Source: Acanthopleura granulata (Eukaryota > Mollusca > Polyplacophora > Chitonida > Chitonidae). Taken from it: DNA of 64,000 nucleotides. Where the stretch lies: the NCBI GenBank assembly GCA_016165875.1, contig JABBOT010000029.1:2898639-2962638 (forward strand), written 5' to 3'. A model generated the notes under the pieces. The model was not told the DNA's origin. It searched no databases and worked only from the letters and a program-made list of their open reading frames with translations. Made by a program: the position numbers and the translations under genes. Positions 26,101-36,100 of this stretch are shown here, in pieces (position 1 is the first letter of the stretch; the number at the start of each line of letters is the position of its first letter).

Positions 26101-27725
26101 TTAAAGTGACGAAGTACAGCTGCTTTAATACTGTTTCGCAGATGTTGTTGAATTTTCCATAAAGCATGTCTGATATCCACCAATAGGTGTGTTTAATGTG
26201 AAATATTAGTGTCATAATCGTTTTAACATTTTAAATTATTGTTCACCACGATATGGCTGAGATACTGCCGATGTAGCGTCAAGCCATAATCATTCATTCA
26301 TTCATTCATTCATTCATTCAATTATTGCCAATTCATAAAGAGAGTTGCCGTATACTATTAGTCGCACACCTATCCTAAACACCAGTCTAAGGTCGTCCTT
26401 CTCTTTGTTGTAGGGCCGGTCCATGTTGAGGGTGATGAGGAACTCTTGACCCCTGCGGATGACCAACTCAGCGCTCTCCTTCTCCCCGTCATCTGACACA
26501 CGGTCCTCGGCCTTATCATACTTGTCCGTCCGATGAGCCTTGGTGTTCTCCTCGATGTGGAAGTCAACGTCCTCTACGTGGAGAACCTTGAGGACTTCCT
26601 CGCTGGGTGGGTCCGGCTCTGACGGCTCCTCTGTGTATCAACAGATTGGTATACCGGTTTTTAATTGATGGTCTTTACCATACTAAGGAATATTCGCGGC
26701 CGTTATACTTACTATATTTATTTAATTTATTTATTTATTTGATTGGTGTTTTATGCCGTACTCAAAAATGATTCACTTATAGTACGGCGGCCAGCATTAT
26801 GGTGGGAGTAAAACTGGGCAGAGCCCGGGTGAAACCTACGACCACCCAGAAACCACCATATGCCCTACATCAGCAGGCACTTGACAAACCTTCTGACTCA
26901 AGGCCGCAGACGAAGACCTCCCCACGTGAGTGGTCTTGCACTTGATAAGACTTTCCACAGAAGTCAGTGCTCTCCACCGGCGAAGGCCCGTCAAAGAAAA
27001 ATAACATGTCTTAATGTGTTGGCCGTCAGCATTGCACTGTCGACATGGGCGCCTAACTACTAAATATCAGGCAACGCCTTGGGTTGAGTTATACAATAAA
27101 ATTGAACAGATATGTTACATAAATTTTTATTATCAGTGCGTTAAAGTGAGCAATTGTCACTAACCTTTTTGATTTAGTGAGCTATCCTTCGCGTAAGGCG
27201 CATGGACGTGCTTTTTCCGAATGTTATCTAGTAGCATGTAAACTATGTTTCATAGCCGTCATTACCGTTTATTGAAAACAGAAATGATTTATTTTGAGCC
27301 GCGTAAAATTCTAATAAACTGGAATTGGTTGTAGTAAAGACCAGGGTGCTGCAACGTGGTAGAATGACGTCAATTCATTGAAGAATGCCCTTTTCATAAT
27401 GAACATTGGAAAAGTGGGTCAGCCACGAACAAAAGGATAACCCTAATCTTTACATTGGCTAGAAAAGTTAGAAAAAAGCCGTAATTACGAGTTTACCTTC
27501 TTTGGGTGTTTCTGGTAGACCTGTAGTTCCTGCTCTGTAATAATAGCGGTCCCGCAACCAGAAATTAGGACGCCTTCGGAATCTCCGTCTTCGGCTGTTT
27601 CCGTAACGTAATCTGTATCCTCCCCAGGGATCAAAGGCGGAGTAGCGAGGGTTATAACGGGAGCCGCCGGAATACCATCGACGGCGGGGAGGGGAAACAT
27701 AAGGACGGCTGAACCTTAAAAACAT
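14186..27725 (-). CDS. Transglutaminase (protein-glutamine gamma-glutamyltransferase)
   Basis: Calcium-dependent enzyme that cross-links Gln and Lys side chains. Exons in coding order: 27725-27497, 26630-26370, 25338-25063, 24460-24342, 23850-23737, 23312-23138, 22845-22698, 21783-21680, 21205-21046, 20122-20007, 19173-19094, 18782-18581, 17914-17754, 15559-15414, 14330-14186. Phases chain to 811 residues plus TGA. Order: Arg/Tyr-rich N-terminus (about 1-75), N-terminal beta-sandwich (about 85-235), papain-like core (about 235-570), two C-terminal beta-barrels (about 595-700 and 715-811). The catalytic Cys is in GQCWVF (about 382), His in NFHVWNE (about 444) and Asp in GWQAID (about 467); the His-Asp spacing of 23 equals human TG2. 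The Trp of GNWSGNY matches the oxyanion-stabilising Trp. No signal peptide is evident. The start ATG at 27725 is the first in the open exon but an upstream non-coding exon is possible. Likely roles such as clotting, matrix or cuticle cross-linking are inference. Confidence 0.93.
15133..15290 (+). mobile_element. Second tRNA-like SINE family, diverged copy
   Basis: 'ttgctggtgatttgatgtca', 'gacttgttcgaaacctaaa' and 'tgtgcgatatccagaaacgg' parallel the copy at 17290-17500. It lies between the last two transglutaminase exons but does not touch a splice site. Confidence 0.5.
16895..17187. mobile_element. Palindromic element with about 75-bp inverted arms
   Basis: The left arm (cagtattatcg-attagagattac, tttctggatataacacaggt) is the reverse complement of the right arm (cctgtgctatatccagaaa, gtaatctctaataacgataa). 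The arms carry the 3' part of the second SINE family, so this is either two SINEs in head-to-head inversion or a fold-back element. Confidence 0.65.
17290..17500 (+). mobile_element. Second tRNA-like SINE family, copy 1
   Basis: Head 'ggagtggtctaaatggttga' and B-box-like 'ccttggttcaaaacccgaag', then 'ctgttttatatccagaaagt' and 'gtaatctctaataacgataa'. Related copies lie at 16895-17187 (palindromic) and 15133-15290, all in one transglutaminase intron region. Confidence 0.6.
18291..18602 (-). repeat. Tandem array of exon 3' end plus donor (about 7 extra copies), transglutaminase
   Basis: The genuine 5' splice site after exon 18782-18581 reads CTGGAGAGA|GTAAGTGCGC on the minus strand. The intron then repeats this junction about every 35-40 bp: CATCTGGAGAGAGTAAGTGTG-like units at donors near 18540, 18505, 18465, 18425, 18385 and two more degenerate ones down to about 18295. 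Three or four copies retain GTAAGT. The unit holds about 20 bp of exon and about 20 bp of intron. Confidence 0.8.
19871..20006 (+). mobile_element. SINE 3' fragment at a transglutaminase splice donor
   Basis: Contains 'gcggatggtcgtgggtttcc', 'ccataatgctgaccacagct' and a tail 'cagataaataagtaaacaca'. The tail runs to 20006, directly against exon 20122-20007, so the intron's first bases (GTATATTTATGTG on the minus strand) belong to the SINE tail or its target duplication. Confidence 0.8.
21347..22165. repeat. Dispersed repeat family, two or three copies here
   Basis: 21347-21460 and 22045-22165 share 'aaaaccaccga', 'ttgacaa-ctcctgac-aacat' and 'tggtcttcaacgaatgt'. A partial copy lies at about 21940-21985 and a third full one at about 62850-62955 in SLC7 gene B. 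Family not recognised. Confidence 0.55.
23915..24060 (-). repeat. Two extra partial copies of a transglutaminase exon start
   Basis: The exon 23850-23737 starts after ACAG with TTTGAGGATGG (FEDGILDA). A copy at about 24050-24005 reads TTTGAGGACGG (FEDGVKDA) with the AG mutated, and a more degraded one lies at about 23965-23920. Spacing is about 85-90 bp, so this is a short junction-derived array of three units. Confidence 0.6.
24731..24800 (+). mobile_element. SINE 3' fragment, transglutaminase intron 3
   Basis: 'cataatgctggcctccgtcg' and 'tataaataaaatattgttga' match the SINE body end; nothing else remains. Confidence 0.55.
26287..26321. repeat. (CATT)n microsatellite
   Basis: About eight 'attc' tetramers in the transglutaminase intron just beyond the donor at 26369. 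Confidence 0.95.
26713..26930 (-). mobile_element. Diverged SINE, transglutaminase intron 1
   Basis: Reverse copy beginning 'tttatttgattggtgtttta', then 'gtacggcggccagcattatg' and the 'acccacgacca' block; after about 26850 it diverges or carries an insertion before 'aaaccttctgactcaaggcc'. Confidence 0.7.
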
Positions 27726-28439
27726 CTCCGAGATTGTATCGGCTGGAATAAGAAGACGTACATATTTTAGGTGAGATATTTTGGCGCTTTCTTGGTAAAT
27801 CCGACTGCGGCCATGTGTAAAAATGCGAAAGGTCAAGAGAAAAGTGTGAGGAAAAATACAGAAGTGCCAAACAAATGTGGCGGGCTGAACCTACAAAAGC
27901 ACCAAGTGAAAGGACGACGTGTTGCCACGTACCTATGTAAATAGAGGTGAAAGGACACATCGCCGCAATCGTCTTCCGCAGGTTGTATATGTACTGGTTT
28001 TAGCCATAACTCCCTATTACTGACTGATGTGATAATCGGTCGGGTGCACCCCCCCCCCCCGCCACACACACACAAGGTGCACCTTGATCGTTTACGCCCT
28101 GGCAGTTGCATCCGACGTGGGTAACGGTGGCAGCAGGGAAGGCAATTGGACTTTTATCGGTAGTCTCCCAACCCCTGCTCCGATTATTTCTGCTACACAT
28201 CAAGCCATATGATGTTCAGCTACATAGATAATTGGCGATTGTTTATGTACACAGAAACCCGTTCACATTCATATATAATAAATAGCTCCGGGGACGGCTC
28301 ACCACACTCGCCGGCCCGGCTCACCATTTAGAGATATGTGTTGCTGTGTGTATATCTGTGTTGATTGAACTGCAACATGAAGGGTCATAATAAATGTGCA
28401 TTGTTGAAAGTGGGTGAGCTAGAGATCTGCGGGAAAAGT
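27726..28439. other. Upstream flank of the transglutaminase
   Basis: An acceptor-like TTATTCCAG lies 22 bp before the chosen ATG (27725), so a 5' non-coding exon may sit in this stretch. A run of ten or more C followed by (CA)n lies at about 28049-28074. No other gene seen. Confidence 0.4.
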
Positions 28440-29590
28440 TGTCTGGGGGAATACTGCATCTAGGCATCTAGGCAAAATCCGCAAAGGCAGCAAAATCCCC
28501 GTGCCCTGTAGGCCTTGCGGTAAGAGGGTTTAGAGCGAAATAGAAGTCTGTCGAGCCTGTGAGTGAGATAAAATTCGCCACCAACATATAGCCCTGCAGA
28601 AGAAATTCAAAAGACAGTTCGATTTGGTACTGAATTAACTTGTGTAGTTCAAACTCCCATTTAGACAATCTCATGTTAAGGACATACCCATCCAGCAACA
28701 TGACTACGATGGATGACATGATCGAAGAAACACTAGCAGAGTAGGAGCCTGGGTAAATTCTCGATCAACCTATATCGGAAGACGCTGAAAACCGCCTCCA
28801 TCGGCCGTTGAGGCCACAACGATCATTCATCGACACAGATGATCACGTCTGATGCAGCGGTAAAACGACGAGAGCTGACAGGAAAAAGGTGCAGGGCGTC
28901 ATTGAGATCACAAGGGACACCACGTCACGATGACCCACTGACCAGACACCAACTGGGATACCTAAATGGTGGCTGAGGCAGCGGTAAAACGACGTGAGCT
29001 ATCGAACTCTTAAGCGGTAGACCCCTTCGTCTTCACACCGATATAGGTTGGCCAAAGAGATGCGTTCCAGAGGGGTGAAAGCCCAGACTTATCACTGAGG
29101 CTGAGTGGACCCCTGAAAGAATGGGTCAGAAGTTCATCCCCCGCGTCATCATTTGGGATGAGGTGTGCAATTTGTCTCAGCCCATACTGGAGGCCTTCCT
29201 CGATTAGCTCGAAGACAGGAGTGTCCAAGTTATCTGCTGCGGCGATCAGGGCCAGCCGCCACCTATCGCAGGCGAGATGCTACACGACTGGCTGCTTACT
29301 ACTATGAAGAGGCCTGAAAAGAGCACAGGGCTAAAGACCCGGCCCTCAAGACCCTCAGAAAGATTCAATGCCAGGGGATGAGAAAAGCGCTCCCCAGCTG
29401 CCTTGGTTGGGGTAAGTTCGCTGAAACCTGGAAGCCAGACGACCTCATGTTGACCTCGAGACAAAAAGTCCGCGACCGAGCACAGGAGCTGATATTCCAG
29501 CGCCACAAGATCCACTTCCCAGACACCAAGTGCCCCTGCTATACCTGCCAAAAGACAGCCGGCAGCAAAACATAAAAGCCCCAGTCTAGG
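28440..29590. other. Left part of the decayed element, unassigned reading frames
   Basis: GC-richer stretch with short open frames on both strands: 28719-28468 minus, 29228-29010 minus (helical, DELLTHSF, ends at a TAG), and 29378-29575 plus (basic, with a CPCYTCQK cysteine cluster near its end). None is long enough or similar enough to anything I know to be named. Base composition and position make it part of the element that continues to about 33.1 kb. The phrase 'agcggtaaaacgacg-gagct' occurs twice (near 28857 and 28980), a sign of internal duplication. Confidence 0.35.
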
Positions 29591-30870
29591 GCACGAATGT
29601 GCGGTGTAGCTGGTCCTCGTGCGTGGAGTCAAGCCACACGCCCTATTTGGTGGTTAGGAAGTCGCCAAGGGACATGTCCAACAGCGCTAGGTCTTTTGCG
29701 ACCATGGCCACCTCGGGAACGCGCTTGCAGCCGGCAGCAAACACCTTCCTTACCTTATCCCACTGCTAGTAGGCGCGCAGGCCCTAGCTGTACAGCTGGT
29801 TTGGGACCGCCTCGATTGTCACCTGCACCTTGGTTATTTTGGGGTTGTAAAAAGCCTCGGTGTCCCGCTGTAAGGCCGCGGCTGGGTTCTCGAACAGCAT
29901 CATGATGCCTTTCATACTGCGGGTGGGTACGTTGAGGTTGAGATTTTCCGGTGCCGGAGCACGCAGTGGTGCGGTATTGCGAGGCGACCGGCGCACTGGT
30001 TACGCATCATCCGGGCGAGGTCTGGCTGGGTGACCACTGGCTTACAGCTGATAGGGGACGCCCTCGATTGTCGCCTCACCTTGGTAATCTTGGGGTGGTA
30101 TCTATTTATTATTATTTATTTATTCATTTATTCCATTGGTGTTTTACGCCTTACTCAAGAATATTTCACTTATACGACGGCGGCCAGCATTATGGTGGGT
30201 GGAAACCGGACAGAGCCCGGGGGAAACCCACGACCATCCGCGAAGAGCTCGCAGACCTTCCCACTTACGGCCGGAGAGGAAGCCAGTCTGAGCTGGTGTT
30301 GAACTCACAGCGACCGCATTGGTGGGAGGCTTCGGGTTATTGTGCTGTGATAGCGCGCTAACCGACTAAGCCACGGAGGCCCCCTTTGGGGTTGTAGAAC
30401 GCCACGGTGTGCCGCTAGAAGGCCACGGCTGGGTCGGCCAAAGTGTCAATGCCCTGTACTGGGCATTGTCTCTCTCCTGGGCCGTCTTCCAAGGTCCATG
30501 TAGCAGTGGTAGACGTCGCTGTCCTCGATCGATATCATCTCATTGCCGCTGATCTTGGTCATGGTCTTCTTTACCAAAGTTCTGGATCACTGTTCGGTCG
30601 TCGTCGGTCGAGGTCGGAGAATGTGAAAGCAAGCCTCGCGGTCCCAGGGACATTGACGTCATGGACGCCGAGATTGGGGAATCGAACCAGAAGTTGCTGA
30701 TTCTGGTCTATACTTCTCGGGTTGTTCGTCAAGACGACCGACTGCAGCACGCCTTTGGTCCCCAACTGTTCACGGCGCTTGCGGTGCGGATTGAGCTTCC
30801 GTCCGTATTGAAGAAGGCTTATTGATCACCTTGAGATATTACGAATTAATAGGCTACTATATCATATCTT
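29590..30870 (-). pseudogene. Broken gene of the same element: beta-rich, possibly structural (capsid-like) protein
   Basis: Minus-strand protein-like sequence in pieces: an open stretch 30765-30571 containing TNNPRSIDQNQQLLVRFPN, a degenerate continuation to about 30385, and after a SINE another open stretch 29996-29784 containing VPTRSMKGIMMLFENP, then a decayed tail to about 29590. Several stops and frame changes make it non-functional. The alternation of short beta-like stretches and its divergent arrangement with the helical gene at 30880 suggest a structural protein of a virus-like or Polinton-like element; that is a weak inference from remembered resemblance, not a demonstrated homology. 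Part of the gene is duplicated (29765-29935 against 30020-30105 plus 30384-30450), and the SINE lies in the first copy. Confidence 0.4.
30101..30383 (-). mobile_element. Full-length SINE inserted in the decayed element
   Basis: Reverse-strand copy from the (AAATA)n-type tail at about 30101 to the tRNA-like head ending 'agccacggaggcccc' at about 30383. The left flank 'cttggggt' and right flank 'tttggggt' form a likely target-site duplication (ttggggt), placing the insertion inside the minus-strand pseudogene. Confidence 0.9.
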
Positions 30871-30879
30871 CAATATAAG

Positions 30880-32027
30880 ATGGCGGATCTTAGGTTGGAC
30901 CCTCTAGATGATCTTGATATTGATGAACGAGATGATGAGTGTGCACAGATCTCGTTCTCTGTAAGACTGGAGCAGGCCGTAAGACAGCCAAAGAGAGAGA
31001 AACACACAATCACTGGAACGTGAGCTCACAAGAAAGCCGTAGATGACTATTATAAGGCCTTGAGGAAATTGACGGGGTGACCCAGCCTGTGGGGAGACAT
31101 TATTCTAATTTCGAGCTGGACAGAGATGGTCAACTACGCCTTGTGGCCTATCCCAGCTTTGAGATTATAGGCAAAAGTGGCAAGCCATACAAACTATCGA
31201 CAATGGGGAGACGGGCTGCCATCAAAAGTTGTGACAGTTCTGCAGAAAGCTAAGGATGACCTAGGTGAAGCCACGGCTGCAGAGGATGTGGATCGAGCGG
31301 TACAGGAAACATCTGAAGCGGTCGCAACCATCGAAACCACGTTGACTGAATCTCAGATAGAGGGGGCTCTCAGCACATATGGTGATCCTCCACTGACCGT
31401 GTGTGAGCTGCTGGGGCTTAATAAGGTAATGCAGACGTCAGAGGGGAGAACACAAACAACCTTGCTGATTGCACTGAACGAGTAAATTCCTTTGAAAGAA
31501 AATCAACTCCATGGGCCGCATTGCAGAAGAATTGCGAACTCTTCAGGATGAAAGAGCGGCTCAACTCGAGGATGCCTCTTCGACCCGTGAAGCTCTGGGC
31601 ACACAAATCAATCGGCTTAGTGAAACGATCAGCCGTATTTTTCATGAAGACACAACTCTTGCCGAACGCCTTCGGACTTTGTTCCGCGAACAGGGGTCAC
31701 CATAGCCAGCATCCTAACCGTATTGGGTTTTATCATGTCGAGCCTGGCGCTTGCGCTAACCGGTGGCGCGGCACCAGCTTCACCAACCCGGCCAGCGAGT
31801 GGCGTTAAGGAGTGGATATAAAAGCACCTGCGGGCCCTGGAGAGGCTACTAATTAAGCTCGCCTTTAAAGCCGCAGCGGCTCTCCCAGGTATTATAGGGA
31901 GCATTGTCTCTTGGCTCCTCAGTATTTTAGGTAAAGAGCCATGAATTGGATTGCCGAAAATACTTGGGCTCTGGTTGTCTCCATTGTTGGAATCATTTAC
32001 ACGGTCATTCGGCCACATCTAGCGTAA
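30880..32027 (+). pseudogene. Broken gene of a decayed mobile element: helical protein with C-terminal membrane segments
   Basis: A run of protein-like sequence interrupted by in-frame stops and shifts of frame. Visible in order: an acidic N-terminal piece from the ATG at 30880, an open stretch 31177-31485 rich in Ala/Glu/Asp, a charged coiled-coil-like stretch 31511-31705, then after a frame change hydrophobic segments between about 31690 and 32027, including a Gly/Ala/Pro-rich linker and a short helix with AAAALPGIIGSIV. From memory, similar multi-copy hypothetical proteins occur in cnidarian and molluscan genomes; I could not check this and know no established family name. The local GC content and absence of splice signals differ from the host genes nearby. 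It is divergent to the minus-strand fragments at 29590-30870, as expected for a compact multi-gene element. Confidence 0.5.
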
Positions 32028-32305
32028 CCAGATCAGTGAAAGCCTGAGGGCGAGGCTAAGTATTACTAACGCCAGTTTTTCTTCATTGTGCTCTCTCGTT
32101 GAATTCTACACTACTGGAATCGGCGCTGCAGCTGGCTGCGGCGCTGCGGTTGAAGTCGGCGCTGGAGTCGGTAAGGGGTACTGCAGCTGGCTGCGGCTTT
32201 ATAATGCTTGTCTCCCTAGTCGAAGGCGCATGAACTGCCGAAGGCAAGTTTACGTCTCCGTTGACCCTGAGTTACTGGTCTGTTGTGGCCATGACGATCT
32301 CGTTC

Positions 32306-33072
32306 TTATAGCCACTGATTTTTTAGGATTCGTAGGTCCATATTACTTGACGCCATGTACAGACCCACGCCAAACGCATAATCCACCTTGGAGTGGACGT
32401 ACCTCAGGATCTTCTGGTACCGCTCTATGGCCGAGGGCAGATCAACAGGTCTCGCTATGGCATCTTCGACATTAGCTACGAACCGATTCAGCGCGTGAAA
32501 TGCCGTGCCTACCGTGCCTAAAATACTGCTGTGGGTTTGTGTCTGTGCTCCGAGGATTGCCCAAACATATGTCCGAATGGTGTCGTTCACGCGTCCCACG
32601 CCTGCCTGGGTAAACCCTTCAGATTTGTCGAGGATGAAGGTGGCCCATGCTTGATGGGCCTCGCCGGCTTACGAAGTGAAATCGATGTGGAACTTTCCGG
32701 TGTTCGCTAGAATGACATGCGCCCAGGATGGTAGTCTTAATGCGATTTCATGTATCCTGTCCTCCTGACATAATAATAATCCACGCCTAACCCGTCGTTT
32801 CCAATTCTTTTTTGCCGCTAATCTGTGTCTGGTGTGACACGCAATTCAGCGCAAATTCGCTCGTATGCCCTCCGGTCGTAGGGGTTGTCGGTCGGACTCC
32901 ATGCATCGTCTTGTGGAAGTGGCGCCTTAATCTCTTCCAGAGTACAGCCCATTTGAGAGTACACGTGCAAGTGGAATACAGAGTTGCTTAATTGTGTATC
33001 GGCTATGAGGTCATTTTCCTTTGACACCCCACAACCGGTCGTGGCGCACCTTATCAAACATATTTTCTGCAC
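32306..33072 (-). pseudogene. Broken minus-strand reading frame at the right side of the element
   Basis: Two open pieces, 33072-32818 (84 codons, ending with DNPYDRRAYERICAELRVT) and 32599-32306 (97 codons, helical, with NVEDAIARPVDLPSAIERYQ), separated by a stretch with stops in all useful frames. The amino-acid composition (Arg/Asp/Glu-rich helices, no introns) and GC level resemble the helical pseudogene to its left, so I assign it to the same decayed element. Function not recognised. The hairpin at 33111-33156 lies immediately beyond it and may mark the element's edge. Confidence 0.4.
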
Positions 33073-33110
33073 ATTGAGGGATCTTAGTGTCAGTTTTGAA
33101 GGCTGTTAAA

Positions 33111-33156
33111 CTTCACCTCGATCCCTCTAACATAATGAGGGTAATTCGAGGTGAAG
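33111..33156. repeat. Hairpin beside the decayed element
   Basis: Perfect 11-bp arms cttcacctcga/tcgaggtgaag with an inner ccctc/gaggg pair. It lies 39 bp beyond the last pseudogene of the element at 33072. Confidence 0.6.
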
Positions 33157-36100
33157 CACTTCGATGCACTTTCCAGGGTCGTCTTGGTGAGGTAAGAAAT
33201 TCAGCCTGTGGAGTACGTAATGATTTATTGGCCAATCGAGTGAATTTTCTGTCTACATCACAGTATACTGCATGGATCAATAACGTTTGTTACCCATGGC
33301 AACAAGAGGTTCGACATTGTCGCACCTAAACAGTTTCAGATTAACCGTCTGATGTAGACTTTCATGCAGCACAGAACTAACCTGTATGAATAAAACACTG
33401 TGAATATGGGAAATCGAATTTAAACAAAAAACTTTGGAGACTGTGAGCCTGCATTTTTTTCTTTTCCGACTTGATGAACTATAGGCTCCCTTTACGGGAC
33501 ACATTCCTCTTTGACATGAAGGCATTGTGGGTAACCAGCGGATGTACCGGTTTACCAGCCAAATTTAGATATAACTCATCAGATGTAATTCTTTTCCCAT
33601 TCTTTTTTTGTGTATTTTTTTAAACAAGTATATTAATTACGAATCAGATATTATGACAATAAACAATCGATCAGGATATCGACCAGTTGGATTAAATCTC
33701 GCATAAAGCACCAAATTTGGCTTAATTGCAGAGTTTGACCCAGTTGACAAATTCAGCGATGAATCAATCATCATATCGATCACGTTAACTCACATGTAAG
33801 ACGGATAGGATTCTAGGTGTGTAACAATACAAGTGTGATTTGCCTGGCAAGACCAGCACTGAGGGCGAAAAATGGAGAGTGAGATATAGAAAAAAAGCAA
33901 GTAGGTTGGTTTCAAGTGGCAGTAATGAAATCAGTCCCCACCTACACCCCACCCCATCCGACAAGTACATGGCGCTATCATCCACGGGCTCCGTGCGTGA
34001 TCAGACAGGACGAGGTTGTAGTGCTTACACATTGCCGTTAATGGTATACCACATAAATGCCTGAGCCACATAGCAAGGCAATACTTTGCCACAGATGACC
34101 CGGCACATATTTGTTTACCTTGCCGCCTATGACAACACGTACACTTGTCATTGTTATTGTTGCTGCTGTCGTTTGCCAGTAACACACGGGTGACCGTCTT
34201 GACATGTTAATGACGGTATCCTCCATACAATCTAGCGCATGAAACTCGATGTGGGTCCCCCAAATGACTCTTGATGTTACATCGGGAATATGATAATAAA
34301 TTCAGCTTAGGATAAAATCCAAGTTGTCGAAACTTAACGAGAGTTGGCAAAAGCCTTGTGATTTTCAAAATATACATTTCGAGGGTTTCTAACACGTTAT
34401 GCACAGGTTTTTTTGATTCGCTTTGTTGTTCAAGCAGGCAGTATGTTAACCTGAAGAGACAGTAATAAGGACATTTTGACATTCAATACAAACCCCATTT
34501 CGTGTTGCTAACAGGAAGTTTATGCGGCGTTCAGTACGAAGACATCACAATGCTTGCCTCACCATGCACACCACGCTGTACAAAACATATGCTTGCTTCA
34601 AACATAAAGGCGCTTCATTTTTTCGTCTTTCATAACATAAACCACTTAGGTCTCACATTTCTTACAATACGGCGCAGTATATAAGATTTTTATGATGTTC
34701 GTCAAATAAATGTCTGGTTTTTTTTTTGTTTGTTTTTTTTTTTTGTTCGGTTCTAACCAGATCAAGTTTTAAAGGACAGTCTGTTAAAATTACCGATAAT
34801 GTTACAGCCTGATACAAGGTTGCACCAAAACAAACTTGAACAGAGAACTGCAGCACATATTTAAATGTGTACATATCTGTTAAAGTGGATACTTAAACCC
34901 AAACAAACAAACAAATGAATATTAACCGATATTGCTAAAACGAGAAAAGACCGAGTATACATGTGGTCTATGGATGGATCATCTGTGAGGAATCATAACT
35001 GACTGACGGCTTCAAAGCGCTCAGGAACAATAGGTTGTGCCGTGCATATTTTGGCAAATACGCCATATCATGAAGGCGTCTAATGATTCTCAGGTTTTTA
35101 TTAATTACAATAAGTCACTTGTAATATCACGGAATGTTTTATAGATTAATCGCCTCGCTGTACGCGCTGTGGTACAGAAGGGAGATCAGTTTGTGAAAAA
35201 TGACGTGAAGCTAAGGTGTGAAGAATTGTTCATCATAACAGAACACGGGTTTTTTCGCCAACTCAGTATAGGAGGGTGAGTATTTGGTGATTATTCACCT
35301 ATGAACTTATACGTCATTTATTGTACTAGCCACATTTTAATGTTTGTGGTAATCTTCTAGCGGGAGTGCTATATCCTTCAGTTTGGTAGCCAAGTGTGAT
35401 TTCTTCACACCTTGGAATATGGCATTGATCTTTTTAGAGACATAATATCTGTTAAGCAAGGTCTTGTTTTTCATTTTTGACATGACATACAAAAAAACTT
35501 TCAAAGAAAGTTAAAGCATTAAATTTAAATTTTATTTATTTCTCTCACTAAAATCGAATGCCCATTGTAAGTAAAAATATCAATAATGCTATTGTTCACT
35601 GGTAGATCTGGAAACGCCGGTCGTAGGGTGTACCGCTACATAGAGACTAACTGCAGAGATGAATATTCAGGTATTTCAAATCACAAACATACGGTATCTG
35701 TTTGGGGACTGTTGCCAAGTCGATATACCAGTTACCGTTAACACATTACTGTTCAACTGTTCCTCAGTCCTCAGTTGATGAACACAAGACTTCGGAACTA
35801 AGCAGATACATGTATAAACATAACATGCAATGCAGAAATGTAAACAACAAATCATGTACAAAATGGCCTCAACAGCTCTCCGTTTTTTCTAGCAGATGGT
35901 GCAGGGCTATAAATACTTCGTGTCCGTAGGATGAAGTTTAGGTATATTCAAGATATGCTGGGTTTGCTTGCGCCTTCAAAGCTCCAATATATAACACCTT
36001 TAAAATGTCTCAGTAAAAAGCACCTGACGAAATTTTCGAAATAATATTAGGCTTTTAATATGGAGTTCATTTACGTGACAATTTGTTTAGTGATTCTTGG

